Shown here: positions 25,590 through 34,834 of the stretch, piece after piece
Layout: each line of letters starts with the position of its first letter
How positions within the stretch are numbered: position 1 is the first letter of the stretch
NCBI RefSeq assembly: GCF_039839785.1
Contig: NZ_JBDOQT010000002.1
Location: 372,001 to 436,000, forward strand
DNA: 64,000 nucleotides
From: Pelagibius sp. CAU 1746
Lineage (GTDB): Bacteria > Pseudomonadota > Alphaproteobacteria > Kiloniellales > Kiloniellaceae
Direction of reading: 5' to 3'
Made by a program: the position numbers and the translations under genes
Notes under the pieces: generated by a model
What the model was told of the DNA's origin: nothing
Seen by the model: only the letters and a program-made list of their open reading frames with translations
Databases searched by the model: none

Positions 25590-26600
25590 ATGGGAAAGAT
25601 CTTCGCCGTCATCGGCGGCCTGCTGGCGAGCGTGATTATCGCGGGCATCGCCTTCACGATTCACGAGACCGGGGTCCGGGACGCCCGAAAGCATCCCGCG
25701 GTCTTCGACTTCGCGGCTGGAGAGGTCGACGCCATCGCCATCGAGGGGCCCGGCGGCCAGCAGATCAGCCTGCGGCGCGGCGGCGGCGGCTGGGTTCTGC
25801 CGGACCTGGGCGACTTCCCGGCCGACGCCCGCGAGGTGAACGACATGCTGGCCCGCCTTCTGCAGGTCGAGCGGCACCTGCCCATCGCCTCGGACCCGCA
25901 GGCGCTGATCGGCTTCAAACTGGCCGACGACGACTTCGAGCGCCGCCTGACCCTTTCCGGCGGCGGCAAGGCCTTGGCGACGGTCTACATCGGCACGCCG
26001 GAGGGCCCGCGCCAGGTAAGTCTGCGCCTGGCCGGCGAGCAGACCGGCTATTCGGTCCACTTCGGCCTCTATGACGCCTCGGTCGCGTTTGACGACTGGT
26101 TCGACCGCGGCTTCCTTCAAGTCCCCAAGGAGGACATCGCGGCCATCGAGGTGAACGGCCTGCGCCTGGTGGCCGATGCCGGCGCGGCGGGCGGCTGGCG
26201 GCTCGCCGTCCCTTCCGCTGTCGGGCCGGCCGGCGACGGCAAGGCCCCGTCGCTGAACGCAAAAGCCGCCGACCGCCTGGCCGGCCTGCTCGCCGGGCTG
26301 CGCGTCGAATCCTTCCGCAGCGACGAGGCCGACCCGGACTATGCCCTCGACTCGCCGCAACTGACCCTGGCCATGACCCGCAGGGACGGCAGGACGGTCA
26401 CCTACCTACTGGGCCGCGGTGCTCAGCAGAAGGACTTCTCCCTCAAGGTCTCGACCCGGCCGGAGCATTTCCGCCTCTCGGTCTACGCGGTCAACAAGCT
26501 CATCCACGCCGCCGAACGCGACGCCCTGCTGCCCCCCGAAAGCGACAAACACGCCACCGCCACGGCGACCAACAAGGCCGCGGCCAGCAGCCACAACTGA
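25590..26600 (+). CDS. DUF4340 membrane-anchored protein
   Basis: A 336-residue protein with an N-terminal membrane anchor (residues 4-25) and two similar DUF4340 modules: GEVDAIAIEGPGGQQISLRRGGGGWVLP, VERHLPIASDPQALIGFKL and later VESFRSDEADPDYALDSPQLTLAMTRRDG. In other bacteria DUF4340 proteins sit beside GldG-type ABC exporters; none is present here. It faces the periplasm by topology. The C-terminus is a polar Thr/Ala-rich tail. ATG at 25590. Confidence 0.8.
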   Translation: MGKIFAVIGGLLASVIIAGIAFTIHETGVRDARKHPAVFDFAAGEVDAIAIEGPGGQQISLRRGGGGWVLPDLGDFPADAREVNDMLARLLQVERHLPIASDPQALIGFKLADDDFERRLTLSGGGKALATVYIGTPEGPRQVSLRLAGEQTGYSVHFGLYDASVAFDDWFDRGFLQVPKEDIAAIEVNGLRLVADAGAAGGWRLAVPSAVGPAGDGKAPSLNAKAADRLAGLLAGLRVESFRSDEADPDYALDSPQLTLAMTRRDGRTVTYLLGRGAQQKDFSLKVSTRPEHFRLSVYAVNKLIHAAERDALLPPESDKHATATATNKAAASSHN

Positions 26601-26720
26601 TCCCCCCTTTCCCCCGTTACGGAAACTGTCGGGGTGTTGTCAGTTGCAATCCCCCGGCGATGGCCCGAGGCTTGCTCGCCCGGCGGTTCCGGGACGGTCA
26701 TCAGCGCAAGGAGGTCAGCG

Positions 26721-27464
26721 GTGGCGAAGGGCAGGATCTACACCGGCATCGGCGGCTGGACCTTCGAGCCGTGGCGCGGCGTCTTCTACCCCAAGGGGCT
26801 GGTGCAGCGCCGCGAGCTGGAATACGCCAGCCGCGCCCTCACCTCGATCGAGATCAACGGCACCTACTATTCCAGCTTCAAGGAGCCGAGCTGGATGAAG
26901 TGGCACGCCGAGACGCCGGAGGGCTTCGTCTTCTCGGTCAAGGCCTCGCGCTACTGCACCAACCGCAAGCAGCTTGCCGCCGCCGCGGAGTCGATCCAGC
27001 GCTTCCTGGGCCAAGGCCTGCACCTGCTGGGCGCACGCCTGGGGCCGATCAACTGGCAATTCATGGAAACCAAGAAGTTCGATGCCGAGGACATGGTCGA
27101 CTTCTTTACGCTGCTGCCCAAGGATATCGAGGGCGTCCCGCTGCGCCACGCCCTGGAGGTACGCCATCCGAGCTTCCAGGACCCCGCCTTCTACGACCTG
27201 GCGCGCCGGCACAACGCCGCCATCGTCTATGCCGACCATGAACGTTTCCCGCGCATCGACGAGCCGACGGCGGATTTCACCTATGCCCGCCTCATGCAGT
27301 CCCGGGAAGAAGAGGAAACCGGCTACAGCGCCAAGGATCTCGACGCCTGGGTGAAGCAGGCAAAGAAATGGGGCAAGCGCGGCGACGTCTACGCCTATTT
27401 CATTTCCGGCGCCAAGGTGAGGAACCCGGCAGCGGCGACGGCCTTCATCGATAAGTTGAAGTAG
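26721..27464 (+). CDS. DUF72-family (YecE-like) TIM-barrel protein
   Basis: A 247-residue protein with the DUF72 pattern YTGIGGWTFEPWRGVFYPKGL, SIEINGTYYSSFKEPSW, FSVKASRYCTN and HALEVRHPSF. GTG at 26721 has a perfect AGGAGG 6 nt upstream; the ATG-containing frame further 5' is not family sequence. Function is unknown; the fold resembles endonuclease IV-like barrels. Its last 93 codons and 3' flank are duplicated, diverged, at 38384, which marks the right edge of the island that starts just downstream. Confidence 0.88.
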   Translation: MAKGRIYTGIGGWTFEPWRGVFYPKGLVQRRELEYASRALTSIEINGTYYSSFKEPSWMKWHAETPEGFVFSVKASRYCTNRKQLAAAAESIQRFLGQGLHLLGARLGPINWQFMETKKFDAEDMVDFFTLLPKDIEGVPLRHALEVRHPSFQDPAFYDLARRHNAAIVYADHERFPRIDEPTADFTYARLMQSREEEETGYSAKDLDAWVKQAKKWGKRGDVYAYFISGAKVRNPAAATAFIDKLK

Positions 27465-27713
27465 CGCCGGGGTCTCGTCGTCCAACGGCGATTTCCGAAG
27501 GAGACCACCTCTCCACCGTTGGGTCTTTTCGGTTCCTTGAGGCCGCGAATATCATCATTCCGGCTAGGCACGCAGGCACCCCACGCTGAGCGCCCTCCGC
27601 GCAGAACACCTCCATCAGCGTGCCAGGGGGCGTTCCAGGACAATCCAGATGCCGGACTGGCTTGACGGCTTCCTGCCGGCGCCACAATCCGAGCATGTCG
27701 GATACACATCCGC
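27183..27713 (+). repeat. Left copy of diverged direct repeat flanking the island
   Basis: From the DUF72 gene 3' third, through the intergenic segment, to the first codons of a PAS gene, this stretch aligns with 38384-38842 at roughly 80-85% by eye. Direct orientation. The right copy lacks an 81-bp piece. Homology stops abruptly at about 27713, where the island begins. Confidence 0.8.
27649..27713 (+). pseudogene. Truncated 5' end of a PAS-domain gene
   Basis: The reading frame from ATG at 27649 gives MPDWLDGFLPAPQSEH then a VGYTS stretch, matching the start of the intact PAS protein at 38766 (MPDWLDGFLSEPQFEH...VGFTS) with a small deletion. Similarity ends after about 20 codons. It is a remnant left where the island joins the chromosome. 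Confidence 0.75.
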
Positions 27714-27746
27714 GGCGCGGGCAGGGCAGCAAACTGCCGGATCGCC

Positions 27747-28694
27747 TCACAGGCAAGCCGTCCTGCGGTGGTGACGATGCCAATGATGGGCGATTTCACT
27801 TCGCGTGCAGATCCAAACGGACTCATGCGCCAAGACGTAGTCTAGAAACCGTCGCAGCCCATGCGCGCGCATTGGGTGTCCGGTAATTCTGGCGTGCAAT
27901 CCGATGGACATCATCCGCGGAGACACCTTGCCTTCCTCGTAAAGATAGTCGAACGCCTCTCGCAGCATCGTGAAATACTGCTCGCCGGTCACCATGCCAC
28001 CACCGGAAAAGCGGCTGTCATTGGTGGAAAAGGCATAAGGGACAACCAAGTGTTCCTTACCCAGAACGGTGACCCAGAACGGCACCTCATCATTATAGCT
28101 ATCCGAGTCATAGAGGAAGCCGCCGTGCTCCACCAGCAATCGCCGCGTGTTCTCGGATGCTCCGTACCTGCAATACCATCCCTCCGGCGCCCGGCCGACC
28201 GTCCGTTTCAGCGACTCCACCGATCGAGCAATACGTTCGCGTTCTTCCTCTTCACTAAGGCGGAACGGCTCCTCCCAGCGCCATCCATGGCAAACGACAT
28301 CGATAGCGTTGTCCCGAATGAACTCCGCGATCATCGGATTGCGCTCCAAGGCGACCGCGCAAGCAAAGGCCGTCCAAGGAACTCCCCGATCCCGGAACAA
28401 TCGCAGCAGTCTCCATATGCCGACGCGGCTGCCATACTCGTACATCGATTCGAACGCAAGATCACGATGACCTGCGGGCAACCGTCCGCCCGGAACCTCG
28501 GCCAGGCCTTTCTCAGCCTGCGGGTCGCCATCGGCCGGCGTGTACTCCGCCCCCTCTTCGATATTCACCACAAACTGCACCGCCAGCCTGGCGTTACCGG
28601 GCCATTTCGGATTAGGCGGCGTCGCTCCGTAGCCGACCAGGTCACGCGGAAAAGGCGTATTCATGTTTTGCGCATTGCTTCCTTGGGATGACAT
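27747..28694 (-). CDS. puuE: Allantoinase, PuuE (polysaccharide-deacetylase fold) type
   Basis: A 315-residue NodB-fold hydrolase of the PuuE group, which opens allantoin to allantoate without a dinuclear amidohydrolase site. The N-terminus (PRDLVGYGATPPNPKWPGNARLAVQFVVNIEEGAEY) is diagnostic. Other family parts are ESMYEYGSRVGIWRLLRLF, CHGWRWEEPF and WYCRYGASENTRRLL. ATG at 28694 lies next to the stop of the permease gene and has GGGGAG upstream; a second ATG at 28664 is possible. It is the last gene of the island operon. Related substrates such as other cyclic ureides cannot be excluded. Confidence 0.8.
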   Translation of the reverse strand: MSSQGSNAQNMNTPFPRDLVGYGATPPNPKWPGNARLAVQFVVNIEEGAEYTPADGDPQAEKGLAEVPGGRLPAGHRDLAFESMYEYGSRVGIWRLLRLFRDRGVPWTAFACAVALERNPMIAEFIRDNAIDVVCHGWRWEEPFRLSEEEERERIARSVESLKRTVGRAPEGWYCRYGASENTRRLLVEHGGFLYDSDSYNDEVPFWVTVLGKEHLVVPYAFSTNDSRFSGGGMVTGEQYFTMLREAFDYLYEEGKVSPRMMSIGLHARITGHPMRAHGLRRFLDYVLAHESVWICTRSEIAHHWHRHHRRTACL

Positions 28695-28695
28695 C

Positions 28696-30372
28696 TCAGA
28701 CAGGACTCCCCTGTGCCCGCCCAAAGATGCGTGATGCGCCGAGGGCAAGAAAAATGATGGCGGCCTGAATGAGCGAGAGAGCGGCTACGTTCGTGAACGA
28801 GCTATGCGCCCAGAGATCGAAGACCGCCACGGAAAGCACAACGGTCTTGCTGTTGTACAGAAGCGCCGATGCGGTGAGCTCCTTTGTCACCGAGATAAAC
28901 AGGATGGTCCAACCGGCCCACAGCCCGGGCGCCAAGAGCGGAAAAGTCACCGTGCGCAAGACCCGGGCCCAAGACGCACCCATGACGCTGGCGCATTCCT
29001 CGAGGCTCTTGTCGATCTGGACAAGCGTCGCAGATACAGCACGAATACCATAGGGAAGAAAGATCGTGATGTAGCAGATAGCCAGAATCCACAGCGTTCC
29101 GTAGATCGGCACCACTGGCACTTTCGTCCAAGCCCACAGCAAGCCAACCGAGAAGACCACAGCCGGGACGGCGATGGGAATCATCGAAATATACTCAAGC
29201 AAGCGGCGTCCGGGCAGATCGGAACGATGCAGCATCCAGGCAATCACGACGCTGGCAAGCAGGATCACGGCGCCTGCCGAGAAGGCCAGCAGCAACGTGT
29301 TGACGATCGCGATCATCGTCGGCGCGTGATCGTTAATCACGTAGTCGAAGTTCTGAAGAGTGAACTGAACGTACTCGAAATCGAAAGTGATCCATTCAAC
29401 GAGCGAGGCGAACAGCAAGACGCCGATTGGCAGGATCACGGCGATGGCGATGTAGAAGAAGGCGATCGCAAACAACGGCAGGCGCCACCCGCGCATATCA
29501 ATCAGCTTGGGACGGAAGCCGCGCCCGGTGACCGTCGTGAACTTCTTCGTCCCCAGCACCTTGAACTGCAGATAGACGCCGACCGCCGTGAAAGTGAGAA
29601 GCGAAAGCCCCATAGCCGACGCCGCGGCATAGTCCGGCTGGAATCCGGTGACGAACTGATAAATCTTCGTGGTCAGGACGTGATAGCCGTTGGGCATTCC
29701 GAGGATGGCAGGAACGCCAAACTGCCCCACCGCCAGCACGAAGACCAGAAGGGAGCTGCCCAATATGGCCGGCATGATGAGCGGCAAGGTGATACGCAAA
29801 CTCGTCCTAACCTGATTGCTCCCGAGAACATGCGAGCTTTCTTCAAGCGAGGGATCCATCGACCGCAGGGCGCCGACCGCAAAGAGGAACGGGAAAGGCG
29901 CAAAATAAATTCCCATGACCCAGATGATGCCGAGAGGCGTGTAGATGTCGAAAACCGGCGTGTCGGCGACACCCAGTTTCATCAAGATCGCATTCAGGGC
30001 GCCACCCTCGTTGGGAGACGCCAGAAGCGCCCAGCCGACCGCCCCCATGAGGGGCGTGAGATAGAAGGGAATGACGATCAACGCTTCCAGAAGCCCGCGG
30101 CAGGGAACGTTGGTTCGCGCGACGATCCAGCCGAGGCCCACTCCAAAGACGACCGCGACGACCGTACTTCCAATGGCGACCACCATGCTGTTGCCCAGCA
30201 GAGCTATGTCATCGAAGAGTACGAAGTAGCCGCGAAAGGCCGAGGATAACCCGCCATCCGCGGATATCGGTTCGAAGCTGGCGGTGACCAGCATGAACAA
30301 GGGATAGCCCACCAGGAACAGCACGCAGGCGGTTAAGGCGATAAACGTGCTTAATTGCAGCTTGTCGGTCAT
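28696..30372 (-). CDS. ABC transporter permease, fused two-domain (iron/thiamine/AfuB type)
   Basis: A 558-residue inner-membrane protein with about 12 predicted segments and two binding-protein-dependent permease domains in tandem. Each half has an EAA loop: EESSHVLGSNQVRTSLRITLPLIMP and EECASVMGASWARVLRTVTFPLLAP (shown here only as landmarks). Fused permeases of this kind serve Fe3+, 2-aminoethylphosphonate, thiamine or polyamine-like uptake. It fits the binding protein at 32019 and the ATPase at 37112. Stop is 2 bp before the PuuE start. Confidence 0.9.
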   Translation of the reverse strand: MTDKLQLSTFIALTACVLFLVGYPLFMLVTASFEPISADGGLSSAFRGYFVLFDDIALLGNSMVVAIGSTVVAVVFGVGLGWIVARTNVPCRGLLEALIVIPFYLTPLMGAVGWALLASPNEGGALNAILMKLGVADTPVFDIYTPLGIIWVMGIYFAPFPFLFAVGALRSMDPSLEESSHVLGSNQVRTSLRITLPLIMPAILGSSLLVFVLAVGQFGVPAILGMPNGYHVLTTKIYQFVTGFQPDYAAASAMGLSLLTFTAVGVYLQFKVLGTKKFTTVTGRGFRPKLIDMRGWRLPLFAIAFFYIAIAVILPIGVLLFASLVEWITFDFEYVQFTLQNFDYVINDHAPTMIAIVNTLLLAFSAGAVILLASVVIAWMLHRSDLPGRRLLEYISMIPIAVPAVVFSVGLLWAWTKVPVVPIYGTLWILAICYITIFLPYGIRAVSATLVQIDKSLEECASVMGASWARVLRTVTFPLLAPGLWAGWTILFISVTKELTASALLYNSKTVVLSVAVFDLWAHSSFTNVAALSLIQAAIIFLALGASRIFGRAQGSPV

Positions 30373-30394
30373 GAATACGCCTTTTCAGTCTGCT

Positions 30395-31939
30395 CTAGTT
30401 TCGAGCATTCATGCGATAGAAAGGTTGGTGAGAACCGCAACCACACATCGGATCCGGCTCATAAAGGTCCGGCGCATGTCGGCGCAGTTTTCGGGAAAGC
30501 TCTAAGCGGCCTTGCTCTTCCGCAGTCAGCGGGGCAGCCAGCGAGTCGGCCAACTCTTTCAGGATGGCGCCTCTATCGATTCGAGTGAATTCCCGGTTCA
30601 GCAGGATCGGCTGACCGGCGACGATCACGGTATCGACATCGCGCGACTTGGCTCGCCCAAGCACCGCCTCCAGAATGGGCACGCCCCGGTCCAAATAGGG
30701 ATATGATATCGCATTCCAATCGACAAGGACGACATCGGCGGCCTTTCCGGGCTCCAGGGTGCCGATCTTCGAGGCGAACGGCGTCGTCTGGGCGCCGTAC
30801 TCCGTGGCCATTCGGAAGACCTGGGTCGCAGTGGGCACCCGGTCATGGACTCCGGGTTCGCGGTGGAGATTAAGGACCATCCGCATTTCCTGCAGCATGT
30901 CCCTGTCGTCGTTTAGCCCCGCTTCATCGATGCCGATGGCAACCTTGACCCCTCGCGCTTCGAACGCATTCAGCGGCGCCACGCCGTCCCGCACCCGGAG
31001 ATTGGAACTGGCATTGTGACAGATCATGGTGCCGGTATCCGCGGCAAGCTCAATGTCCGCCTCGGTGAACCAAACCCCGTGCCCGACCGTGAGGCGCGGC
31101 CCGAGCATCCCCAAGCGATGAAGATGCTGAAGGGCCGTTCCGCCGGAACGTTCTGCCGCGTACTGCTTTTGATAAACCGTCTCCGACAGATGCATATGCA
31201 TTGGGACGTTGTACTTGGCGGCGCAGTCACGAATGAGCTCGAGCGCAGCGTCGGAGCACCAATGCAGGTTTGAAGGCGCCAGCTGGATCTCGACTCGCGG
31301 CGAACTCTCGTGTTGACGATAGAGAGACTCAAACAACGAGATATTGTCTTCGAGCGGAATCGTCTGCCTTGTCAAGGCTTCGGACAAGCTCCGGCCTACG
31401 TCCTCCGGCAGGCGCGATACGTAGTCTTCGTCGCTGATATAGGAGATTCTGTTCTGGTCACGCACCGAGTGGGAGTATGAAACCCGCATGCCGATCGCGT
31501 CATAGGCTTCAATCACCTGGTTCGCCCGCTCCACCATCTGCTCGACCGTCCCGCCGAGGCGATTGTGGAGATGCTGCACCGTCGTCACGCCCGATTCGAT
31601 CAACTCGAAGGCGGAGTAGAGCGTATCGAGATACAGATCGACGTTCCGCTTCCCAAGCCGGCTGAGCCACCAGACCTCCAGCGCCTCATCGACGGCGCCC
31701 ATCTGCAATGGGGTCAGCCCGACATGGTGATGGCTGTTGACGAGGCCCGGCATCGCGACATGCGTCTGGGACCCGATAATCTCGTCGGCGTCGTACTTTT
31801 CCTTCAGCTCACTGGATTTTCCCACCTCGACGACGATGCCGTCGCGCTGGTAGATGGCGCCGTCCTCCACGATTTCCACGTTATGGCGGTCGAGCGCGCG
31901 CGTGATGACGTACTTGCCGAGAATAAGCGACGAAGCCAT
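30395..31939 (-). CDS. Amidohydrolase, TRZ/ATZ deaminase-like
   Basis: A 514-residue amidohydrolase-superfamily enzyme related to guanine/8-oxoguanine deaminases and chlorohydrolases. Metal ligands are seen as H70-x-H72 (VNSHHHVG), His in MHMHLSE, His in VGHGVW and Asp in GIDEAG; a typical SNLRVRDGVAP follows. It is longer than usual (about 450), with a C-terminal Cys/His tail (PMCGCGSHQPFY) that could bind a further metal. Likely hydrolytic deamination or ring opening of an N-heterocycle that feeds the PuuE/AllA steps. ATG at 31939. Confidence 0.82.
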   Translation of the reverse strand: MASSLILGKYVITRALDRHNVEIVEDGAIYQRDGIVVEVGKSSELKEKYDADEIIGSQTHVAMPGLVNSHHHVGLTPLQMGAVDEALEVWWLSRLGKRNVDLYLDTLYSAFELIESGVTTVQHLHNRLGGTVEQMVERANQVIEAYDAIGMRVSYSHSVRDQNRISYISDEDYVSRLPEDVGRSLSEALTRQTIPLEDNISLFESLYRQHESSPRVEIQLAPSNLHWCSDAALELIRDCAAKYNVPMHMHLSETVYQKQYAAERSGGTALQHLHRLGMLGPRLTVGHGVWFTEADIELAADTGTMICHNASSNLRVRDGVAPLNAFEARGVKVAIGIDEAGLNDDRDMLQEMRMVLNLHREPGVHDRVPTATQVFRMATEYGAQTTPFASKIGTLEPGKAADVVLVDWNAISYPYLDRGVPILEAVLGRAKSRDVDTVIVAGQPILLNREFTRIDRGAILKELADSLAAPLTAEEQGRLELSRKLRRHAPDLYEPDPMCGCGSHQPFYRMNARN

Positions 31940-32018
31940 GGTCTATCTGCCTTGTAAGGAGCTGCCGCGCGGCGGGATCTCTCGCCCCGCCGCGCGCGAT
32001 TGCCGAAACGTGGAGATG

Positions 32019-33068
32019 CTATTTGGCGAGCATCTTCCACTCTTCAATAAACTCTTCCTTACTGTTCAGTAGCCCTTCATAGGAATCCGGAAGCAGCGTC
32101 TTGAGTGCCGACAACTTGGGGCTTCCTTGTGGCGGGTCGACGTCATCGCGCGCGGAATAGTCGCCGATCGCCTCGACCATTACACGCTGACCCTCCTGAG
32201 ACAGGACCCAATCCACGAAGAGCCTTGCCGCATTCGGATGCGGCGCGTCCTTGAGGACGGAAATCGGCTGGACACCGAGAGGAACGCCCTCCACCGGCCA
32301 AACGCCCTTGAACGGCGTCTTCTTGCTTTGCGTATATTTCCAGATGAAATAGCTGGTCGTCTCGCCCGCCAGATGGAGTTCGCCACGCAAGACCGCCTCT
32401 ACGATTGCGACGTTGCCGCCATAGATAACCGGTTCGTTCTGCGCGACCTGCTTCCAGAAATCCTTCCCCATGTGCTGCCGGAGAATGTACCACTGAAGAT
32501 GCTGCAGGCCGGAGGTCGAATCCTGAAAACCCAACTTTCCGCTGAACCTCGGTTCGGTCAAAGCAGTCCAGGAATCCGGGGCGTCTTCCGCTTTGATGCG
32601 CGTGCCGTTGTAGCCCATGTTGAGGGTCGTAATACGCCAACCCGTCCAGATGCCGGGTTCCTTATAGAGATCGCCGTAGTTGTCCTGCTCCGGCGTCACA
32701 AAAGGGGCAATATCGCCTTGTGAATGCAGGGTCAGAACCGTGCCCATGTCCCCCGTGTGGAACACGTCGGCGACCTTCCTCCCGGCCTCGATCTCGGCCT
32801 GGAGTTTCGACATTACACGCCCGGCAGTGCTCGAATAGTACTCACTGACGTCGATGAACGGGTACTTCTCGTTGAACACCGAGAGCATTCGGCTTGCGAG
32901 GCCATCAGGTGCTCCCGTGTACCAGACAAGCTTCCCTTCTTTGCGCGCCCCTTCGATCAGTTGGCTGCGGTCGAACTCTTCGGCGACGGCGGAACCTTCG
33001 AACGTCACCAGTGCCGCCAAACTCAACAACGAGACGAATTTGCCGATTCTAGATGCAGACATAGACAT
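32019..33068 (-). CDS. Periplasmic substrate-binding protein (iron/AfuA-type family)
   Basis: A 349-residue periplasmic protein. Residues 1-29 are a Sec signal (SMSASRIGKFVSLLSLAALV, cleavage near AVAEE). The mature part has the type-2 fold pattern EGARKEGKLVWYTGAPDGL, VSEYYSSTAGRVMSKLQAE and WVLSQEGQRVMVEAIGDYS of the AfuA/FutA group. The usual iron-binding Tyr pair is not clearly conserved, so the ligand may be organic. It is first in a transcript with the promoter and operator at 33106-33140, and pairs with the fused permease two genes downstream. Confidence 0.88.
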   Translation of the reverse strand: MSMSASRIGKFVSLLSLAALVTFEGSAVAEEFDRSQLIEGARKEGKLVWYTGAPDGLASRMLSVFNEKYPFIDVSEYYSSTAGRVMSKLQAEIEAGRKVADVFHTGDMGTVLTLHSQGDIAPFVTPEQDNYGDLYKEPGIWTGWRITTLNMGYNGTRIKAEDAPDSWTALTEPRFSGKLGFQDSTSGLQHLQWYILRQHMGKDFWKQVAQNEPVIYGGNVAIVEAVLRGELHLAGETTSYFIWKYTQSKKTPFKGVWPVEGVPLGVQPISVLKDAPHPNAARLFVDWVLSQEGQRVMVEAIGDYSARDDVDPPQGSPKLSALKTLLPDSYEGLLNSKEEFIEEWKMLAK

Positions 33069-33105
33069 TCTCCCTCCAAGTATTCTTCATTCATTTGTTA
33101 ATCTT

Positions 33106-33140
33106 CGAATATGATATTCCATATTCCATATTACGGTCAA
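33106..33140 (-). promoter_or_regulatory. Promoter with GntR-type operator before the binding-protein gene
   Basis: On the minus strand TTGACC (33140-33135) and TATCAT, 18 bp later, form a plausible -35/-10 pair. Overlapping the -10 is GGAATATCATATTCG (33120-33106), one base from the perfect palindrome found at 38307-38321. A second half-like TATGGAATAT lies in the spacer. Repression by the island GntR protein is the simplest reading. Confidence 0.55.
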
Positions 33141-33156
33141 GCGGCAGAGGCCCTTC

Positions 33157-33648
33157 TCAGCTCGCGGATTTCGGCGGCAGACTGATCCGAAGGTCCTCCG
33201 TCAGGCTGAAAATCTCCTGATCGTCTTCGAGCGAGCGGCAGTACCTCACCGCCAGGTAGGACCCGCGCTGATCCGCCAGGCACAAAGGCGCGTGCCAGAC
33301 ACCCCTTCCAAACCGGATGGCTTGAGTCTCGTCCGCAAAGAAGGCGCCGACCGACTTCAGGTCAGGGCGGCCATCGGCCCCGCTGGGGCAAGCGATCACG
33401 AGGTAGCGCGACAGTTTAACGGGAACGAAGAGCTGCGTAGAAAGACCGTGACGTTCGAAGATGGGGATCCGATGCGGAAAGGAACTGGCATCCTTCGTCC
33501 CGTAGGCCACATTCAACGGCCTGTCGTGATCCACGAGTTCGGGCGTGACGAAGGTTTCCAAACGCTTGTCCGCCGACCCGCTGATCGTCAGCACTTGACC
33601 GAACGGCTGGAAGCTCACTGGATCGACAGGCGCCGCGCTTAGAATCAA
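33157..33648 (-). CDS. allA: Ureidoglycolate lyase family protein
   Basis: A 163-residue cupin-like AllA-family protein that releases urea from ureidoglycolate to give glyoxylate. The start region (VDPVSFQPFGQVL) and the central part FERHGLSTQLFVPVKLSRYLVIACPSG, with RFGRGVWHAPLCL, are typical. Start is TTG at 33648 with GGAGGAAG close upstream. It precedes the periplasmic binding-protein gene, 88 bp apart, separated by the second promoter. Together with PuuE it marks ureide degradation. Confidence 0.85.
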   Translation of the reverse strand: MILSAAPVDPVSFQPFGQVLTISGSADKRLETFVTPELVDHDRPLNVAYGTKDASSFPHRIPIFERHGLSTQLFVPVKLSRYLVIACPSGADGRPDLKSVGAFFADETQAIRFGRGVWHAPLCLADQRGSYLAVRYCRSLEDDQEIFSLTEDLRISLPPKSAS

Positions 33649-33668
33649 CCTTCTTCCTCCTCTTTGGG

Positions 33669-34694
33669 CTAGATCCAGGAAAAACCCAGGATCACGACCA
33701 GGATGAACGTCAGTAGAAAGACCGTCTCCATAACCAGGAGGCCGAGCGCGCGCGGGCCTATCGTGACGACAGCGCCGATGGGGGTCTTGATCCCGATCGC
33801 GGCGACGGCCATGAGAAGGAACCAGCGCGACACCTCCACGAGAACGTCACGCAGACTTGGATCGAGACCGACCCAGGTGTTCCAACATACCAAGGCTAGA
33901 AAGCCCAGAAGGAATGCCGGGACCGGTGCCCGCGACTCGTCACCGCGCCGGGCACCGAACGTCAGGCCGATAATGAAGACCGCCGGCAGCAGCAAAGCCA
34001 CGCGCAAGAGCTTTGTCAGCGTCGCTTGATCTCCGATCTCGACCGACATGGAGTAGCCGGCGCCAACGACTTGCGCGACATCATGAATGGTCGCGCCCAA
34101 AAGCAGGCCATTCTCCGATTCGCTGAACCCAAACGCGATGCCGAGCAATGGATAAAGGAGCATGGCGATCGAACTCAGGACCGTGACGCCGAGTATCGTA
34201 ACGCTTGTCTCACGCTCCATCTTATCGTGCCGCGGCAGGACCGCCGCCAGCGCCAAAGCAGCCGAAGCGCCACAGATTGCCGTGGCGCCGCCGGTCAAGG
34301 CCCCAAAGCTGCCGCGGAAACCCAGCAATCGGGCCCCCAGAATACCCGCCAGGATGGTTGCGACGATCGCCGCCAAAACCGTGACGAGGGAAGAAAGCCC
34401 GAGGCCCTGAATTTCGTAGAGAGTGATCCGCGCGCCCAGCAGCACAATCCCGAAACGCAGGATCGCGCTTGCCGTGAAGGCAATCCCGCGCCTTGACTGA
34501 TCGTGATCGATGACGGAATGCAACGCGATTCCCAGCAGCAATGCCACCAGCATATCGGGGATGCCAAGCTGGTCGTCGACGAACCGCGCCGCAAGAGCGA
34601 CGACCACCGTCATCGTGACGCCGGCGACAAGCTGGCGCTGCCGGCTGGACGATTCCGGCATTTTCTTGGACGAAGGGCTGGCGGGATAGCTCAT
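33669..34694 (-). CDS. YeiH-family putative membrane exporter (UPF0324)
   Basis: A 341-residue integral membrane protein with about ten predicted segments and the family motifs GARITLYEIQGLG, TAICGASAALALAAVL, GATIHDVAQVVGAGYS and KLLRVALLLPAVF. Members are called putative sulfate exporters and often follow taurine or sulfonate genes. Here it is inside a ureide-like cluster, so its substrate may be another anion or the product of the pathway. Ends 20 bp before the allA start. Confidence 0.85.
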   Translation of the reverse strand: MSYPASPSSKKMPESSSRQRQLVAGVTMTVVVALAARFVDDQLGIPDMLVALLLGIALHSVIDHDQSRRGIAFTASAILRFGIVLLGARITLYEIQGLGLSSLVTVLAAIVATILAGILGARLLGFRGSFGALTGGATAICGASAALALAAVLPRHDKMERETSVTILGVTVLSSIAMLLYPLLGIAFGFSESENGLLLGATIHDVAQVVGAGYSMSVEIGDQATLTKLLRVALLLPAVFIIGLTFGARRGDESRAPVPAFLLGFLALVCWNTWVGLDPSLRDVLVEVSRWFLLMAVAAIGIKTPIGAVVTIGPRALGLLVMETVFLLTFILVVILGFSWI

Positions 34695-34834
34695 GATCGG
34701 ATTCGTATGGCGCTCATACCTGAGAAGCAGGCGTAATCAGAGGTTCAGGCTGAACGCCTTTCGGCCTCGCCTGGGAATATCGCTTACCTATGCGGTCGAC
34801 TGGAGCAGGCCGACTTAAAGTCGGCGATGCGGCA

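Noticed and set aside
28804-30249. 481-codon plus-strand frame in the island
   Set aside because: Antisense to the fused permease; composition is charged low-complexity with no domain.
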